The notes under the pieces are model-generated. The model ran no database searches. It was not told where the DNA came from and was given only the letters and a program-made list of their open reading frames with translations. The position numbers and the translations under genes are program-made. From Lolium rigidum (lineage: Eukaryota > Streptophyta > Magnoliopsida > Poales > Poaceae), in NCBI RefSeq assembly GCF_022539505.1, contig NC_061508.1:93661276-93725275 (forward strand): 64,000 nt of DNA, read 5' to 3'. Of the stretch, positions 60,043 to 64,000 are shown one piece after another. Numbering within the stretch: the first letter of the stretch is position 1; every line of letters begins with the position of its first letter.

Positions 60043-60142
60043 NNNNNNNNNNNNNNNNNNNNNNNNNNNNNNNNNNNNNNNNNNNNNNNNNNNNNNNNNN
60101 NNNNNNNNNNNNNNNNNNNNNNNNNNNNNNNNNNNNNNNNNN
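60043..60142. other. Assembly gap (100 N)
   Basis: Exactly 100 N, a conventional placeholder of unknown true length. It joins CACTA coding sequence to the interior of a family A element, so a CACTA end, LTR parts and the family A 3' half are probably missing. Protein predictions crossing it are artefacts. Confidence 0.99.
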
Positions 60143-60220
60143 ATACTGTAGTAAAATAACACATGTGTTATCTCCCAAGAAGTTCTTTCTTTATAGCCGT
60201 TAAGATGGGCTCAAGTAGCT

Positions 60221-60959
60221 TTAATGATGCACTCGCAAGAAATAGTATTTGAAGCAAAAGAGAGCATCAAGAGGCAAATTCAAAACACATTTAAGTCTAA
60301 CATGCTTCCTATGCATAGGAATCTTGTAAATAAACAAGTTCATGAAGAGCAAAGTAACAAGCATAGGAAGATAAAACAAGTGTAGCCTCAAAAATTTCAG
60401 CACATAGAGAGGCATTTTAGTAACATGAAAATTTCTACAACCATATTTTCCTCTCTCATAATAACTTTCAGTAGCATCATGAGCAAACTCAACAATATAA
60501 CTATCACATAAAGGATTCTTATCATGAGTCTCATGCATAAAATTATTACTCTCCACATAAGCATAATCAATTTTATTAGTAATAGTGGGAGCAAATTCAA
60601 CAAAGTAGCTATCATTATTATTCTCATCATCAAATATAGGAGGCATATTGTAATCATAATCAAATTTACTCTCCCTAGTAGGTTGTACCAAAAGACCACT
60701 ATTATAATCATCATAAATAGGAGGCAAAGTATCATCAAAGAAAATTTTCTCCTCAATGCTTGGGGGACTAAAAAGATCATGAAAACCAGCTTCCCCAAGC
60801 TTAGAACTTTCTACATTATTATCAACAATGGTGTTCAAAGCGTTCATACTAATATTACTACCAAGCATGCAAATAAGATTCCATAGGTTTTTTAATTTTC
60901 GCATCAAACAATCCATGTTTTAAATCAGGAAATAGAATAAGAAGCTCATTGTTGTCCAT
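60221..60959 (-). pseudogene. Family A accessory ORF, frameshifted copy
   Basis: The true start (MDNNELLILFPDLKH) is at 60959. One extra base near 60862 shifts the frame after MESYLHA, so the longest ORF starts at a false Met (60916). From ISMNALNTIV on, it follows the 241-aa copy closely through LPPIYDDYN, SYFVEFAP, YIVEFAHDA, the hydrophobic segment and FLRVHH. A small in-frame deletion removes three residues at GFHDLFSPP. Confidence 0.75.
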
Positions 60960-61121
60960 TATGCCAAACTAGTGTAAACAAGAAACAAAAAGATGCAATT
61001 GCAGGATCTAAAGGAAATAGCTTCGAGCACACACACAACGGCGCCAGAAAAATACTTTACATGGGACCGGAGTATGAGAGCCTTTTACCTTTCCTCCCGG
61101 CAACGGCGCCGTAAAAGTGCT

Positions 61122-62834
61122 TGATGTCTACGGGAGCTTCTATTCTTGTAGACAAGTGTTGGGCCTCCAAGAGCAGAGGTTTGTAGAACAGCAGCAAGTT
61201 TCCCTTAAGTGGATCACCCAAGGTTTATCAAACTCGGGAGGAAGAGGTCAAAGATATCCCTCTCATGCAACCCTGCAACCACAAAGCAAGAAGTCTCTTG
61301 TGTCCCCAACACACCTAATAGGTGCACTAGTTCGGCGAAGAGATAGTGAAATACAGGTGGTATGAATAAGTAGTAGCAACGGCACCAGAAAAGTGTTTTG
61401 CCCAGGACAGTAAACAAGCAAGTAGTAACGCAGCAAAGTAGTAACGCAGCAGAAACAAGTAAACAAGCAACGATAGCGTATTTAGGAACAAGGCCTAGGG
61501 ATTAGACTTTCACTAGTGGACACTCTCAACATTGATCACATAACAGTAATAGATAAATGCATACTCTACACTCTCTTGTTGGATGATGAACACATTGCGT
61601 AGGATTACACGAACCCTCAATGCCGGAGTTAACAAGCTCCACAATTCAATGTTCATATTTAAATAACCTTAGAGTGCAAGAAAGATCAACACGACTAAAC
61701 CAAGTACTAACATAGCATGCACACTCGTCACCTTCACGCCACGTAGGAGGAATAGATCATATCAATACAATCATAATGATAATTAACTCCACAATCTACA
61801 AGAGATCATGATCATAGCATATGCCAAGTACTAACACGGATGCACACACTCGTCACCATTACACCGTGCAGGAGGAATAAACTACTTTAATAACATCACT
61901 AGAGTAGCACATAGATAAATTGTGATACAAAACACATTGCAATCATAAAGAGATATAAATAAGCACTTCACTACGCCATTCATAACAAGTGAGTAAGTAT
62001 TCTGTGAAATATAGCCTAAGAGACCCACACGGTGCACACACTCGTCACCTTTACACACGTGGGACAAGGAGTCTCCTGAGATCACATAAGTAAAACTCAC
62101 TTGACTAGCATAGTGACATCTAGATTACAAGCATCATCATATGAATCTCAATCATGTAAGGCAGCTCATGAGATTATTGTATTGAAGTACATAGGAGAGA
62201 GATGAACCACATAGCTACCGGTACAGCCCCGAGCCTCGATGGAGAACTACTCCCTCCTCATGGGAGCAGCAGCGGTGATGAAGATGGCGGTGGAGATGGC
62301 AGCGGTGTCGATGGAGAAGCCTTCCGGGGGCACTTCCCCGCTCCGGCAAGGTGCCGGAACAGAGACTCCTGTCCCCCAGATCTTGACTTCGCGATGGCGG
62401 CGGCTCTGGAAGGTTTTCCGTATCGTGGTTCTTCTTATCAGGGTTTTCGCGACGGAGGCTTTAAATAGGCGGAAGGGCAGCCTCGGAGGGCTTCTGGGGG
62501 CCCACACTATAGGGGGGCGCGGCCCCCCCTCTGGCCGCACCGTGGTGTGGTGTGGGGCCCCCGTGGCTTCTCCGGCGGCTCTCGGGTGTTCCGGAAGGCT
62601 CCGGGAAAAATAGGGACCTCGGGTCTTGATTTCGTCCAATTCCGAGAATATTTCATTACTAGGATTTCCGGAACCAAAAACAGCAGAAAACAGGAACCGG
62701 CTCTTCGGCATCTTGTTAATAGGTTAGTTCCAGAAAATGCACGAATATGACATAAAGTGTGCATAAAACATGTAGGTATCATCAATAATATGGCATGGAA
62801 CATAAGAAATTATCGATACGTCGGAGACGTATCA
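61122..62834 (-). repeat. LTR of family A copy 3 (1713 bp)
   Basis: TGATACGTCTCCGACGTATC start on the minus strand at 62834 and GACATCA end at 61122. The GC-rich leader part spans 62250-62620. Confidence 0.88.
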
Positions 62835-63178
62835 AGCGACACGCTCCAAAGTGTTCACCAGGCTCTCGGAATGGCGGTGCAGCGAATGAGCTACCATGAA
62901 ATTAATCTCCTGACGCAGAGACCTGGTGCGTTCTTCTGACGGGGCGGACAGGTCCACTCCATCGAGCGCGCCTTCAGGTGAGAACCCTTTCCACCTGATG
63001 CCGTGTGAGCGGGTTCTCTGAAAAGAGCCGATGAGGTCGGCTTCGAGGATCGCTTTGACCTCGTCATACTTCTTCTTGAGCTCCTTGGTCAGATCCTCGT
63101 ACGTGACTGGAGTGCCTTCCGCCATCTCAGATGTAGATGGCGATGCGGTTGATGTCGAAGACTGTCCCACCGGGCGTG
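62835..63178 (-). pseudogene. Gypsy gag N-terminal fragment
   Basis: From 63170 down it reads MAEGTPVTYEDLTKELKKKYDEVKA, GSFQRTRSHGIRWKGFSPEGA, LSAPSEERTRSLRQEINFM and HSLHRHSESLVN. I recall this as the start of a gag protein common in grass Gypsy elements, but this comes from memory. It is cut on the left by family A copy 3 and on the right by a CACTA element, so it is the oldest layer here. Confidence 0.7.
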
Positions 63179-64000
63179 CACTACTAGGAAAAGGCTTACC
63201 GCCGGCGACCTGAAAAGGCTTACCGCCGGCACTTTCGAATTCGCCGGCAATAACCTCGCCGGTGGTAAGCGCTTACCGCCGGCATTCTCGGATTCGCCAG
63301 TGGTAACTGGCTGTTACCGCCGGCGTTTTCCCAAATTCGCCAGTGGTAAGTGTTACCACCGGCACCTTTCCATTTCGCCAGGGGTAAGTTAAATAGGATT
63401 AAAAAAAAGCACGAAGATAATTCACGTAACCAATCCATCCCATCCATGTACTATTTTTTTTAGCTTTGCAATTATACATCAGGGCACATGTGAATACATC
63501 CAGCAAAATTCACAAAAAAAATCCACAAAATTAAGTGCTCTAACTATTGATTGCACACACAGGCATATCTATAATCCACGGATTGATTGCATCTTGATTC
63601 TTCACTTATGATGATCTTTTGATTCTTCACTTCCGATGACCCAGCAGGCGTCCATCTACTGGAGGGCAGTAGAGGAGAGGCAATCAAATATCATATGAAT
63701 ATAAAACGAAATGCACCTTCAAGTATGATTCATGCTAAATATGAGGTTCGTGTGCAAATCGGATACACTATTGCAAGTATGCAAGGATTACGGAAATAGA
63801 TAGCCCGTAACTAAATCATCTATACCCAAAACAAACTCAATCAAAATGGAACCAAATGAACTCAAGTACACACTCAGCTATGGACACCGAGTTTAAATTG
63901 CAGTAGCGTACAACTTAACTCAAGATAAACAATTTGAGAGGCTACAAACCCTACTGAATTATGCATCAGCCTTCCAACAATTCTACTTATCCATTGCGAA
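63179..64000 (+). mobile_element. Start of a third CACTA element
   Basis: CACTACTAGGAAAAGGC begins at 63179, after GTG. Subterminal words TTACCGCCGGC and GCCGGTGGTAA alternate at 63196-63386 in both orientations, at least seven times. 63400-64000 is AT-rich without ORFs. It continues past the window. Confidence 0.85.

Larger units (their letters stand above)
60143..62834 (-). mobile_element. Family A copy 3 (5' LTR plus ORF; rest in the gap)
   Basis: On the minus strand: LTR 62834 down to 61122, primer site at about 61096-61112 (complement of GGCGCCGTTGCCGGG), accessory ORF, then internal DNA up to the gap. It inserted into an older gag fragment at 62835. Confidence 0.88.

Noticed and set aside
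59788..60203. ORFs crossing the N run
   Set aside because: Translation through 100 N is meaningless.

Overview
The window is nuclear DNA from a grass, most likely a large-genome Pooideae (ryegrass/fescue, oat or Triticeae type). The evidence is one intron-containing, GC-rich plant gene surrounded by nested Gypsy LTR retrotransposons, CACTA elements, Helitrons, Stowaway MITEs, a LINE fragment and foldback DNA. I cannot fix the genus from sequence alone. The 100-N run at 60043-60142 is an assembly gap.

The only gene that looks intact is a B1-type cyclin-dependent kinase (CDKB1) at 43711-45261, + strand, six exons, 324 aa. Its promoter holds a perfect mitosis-specific activator (MSA) site. A broken partial copy of its last three exons (47303-47829) follows it, along with a repeated 3' flank and two foldback structures.

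Layout: 1-4936, part of a Gypsy-like element (family A, minus strand) with one unfamiliar ORF. 5793-6137, first exon of an unknown gene. 6651-15514, a CACTA transposon carrying a 504-bp tandem array and a decayed Transposase_24-type gene, itself invaded by a Helitron-like end and a LINE with a 16-bp target duplication. 15515-21150, gene fragments, a Helitron 3' end and a Gypsy RNase H/integrase fragment. 21151-25978, a non-autonomous Helitron (minus strand) holding a captured piece of an HMG-CoA reductase gene. 26266-27730, an element with about 58-bp terminal inverted repeats and a GC-rich minisatellite. 28379-43154, a GC-rich ORF split by a 14-kb Gypsy element (target duplication CCACC), which contains an 8-kb family A element (target duplication GGCGT), which in turn contains a solo LTR. 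43155-51540, the CDKB1 locus and its duplications. 51541-54715, an unrecognised locus with repeated exon-like blocks. 54716-57424, a second copy of the 14-kb family (LTR plus gag), cut by another LTR, then by a CACTA element with a ULP1-type protease ORF. After the gap come a third family A copy, an older gag fragment and the start of a third CACTA element.

The genes form no pathway. The window is mainly a record of insertion, capture and deletion around one cell-cycle gene. Identities rest on motif recognition and direct reading; no database search was run.
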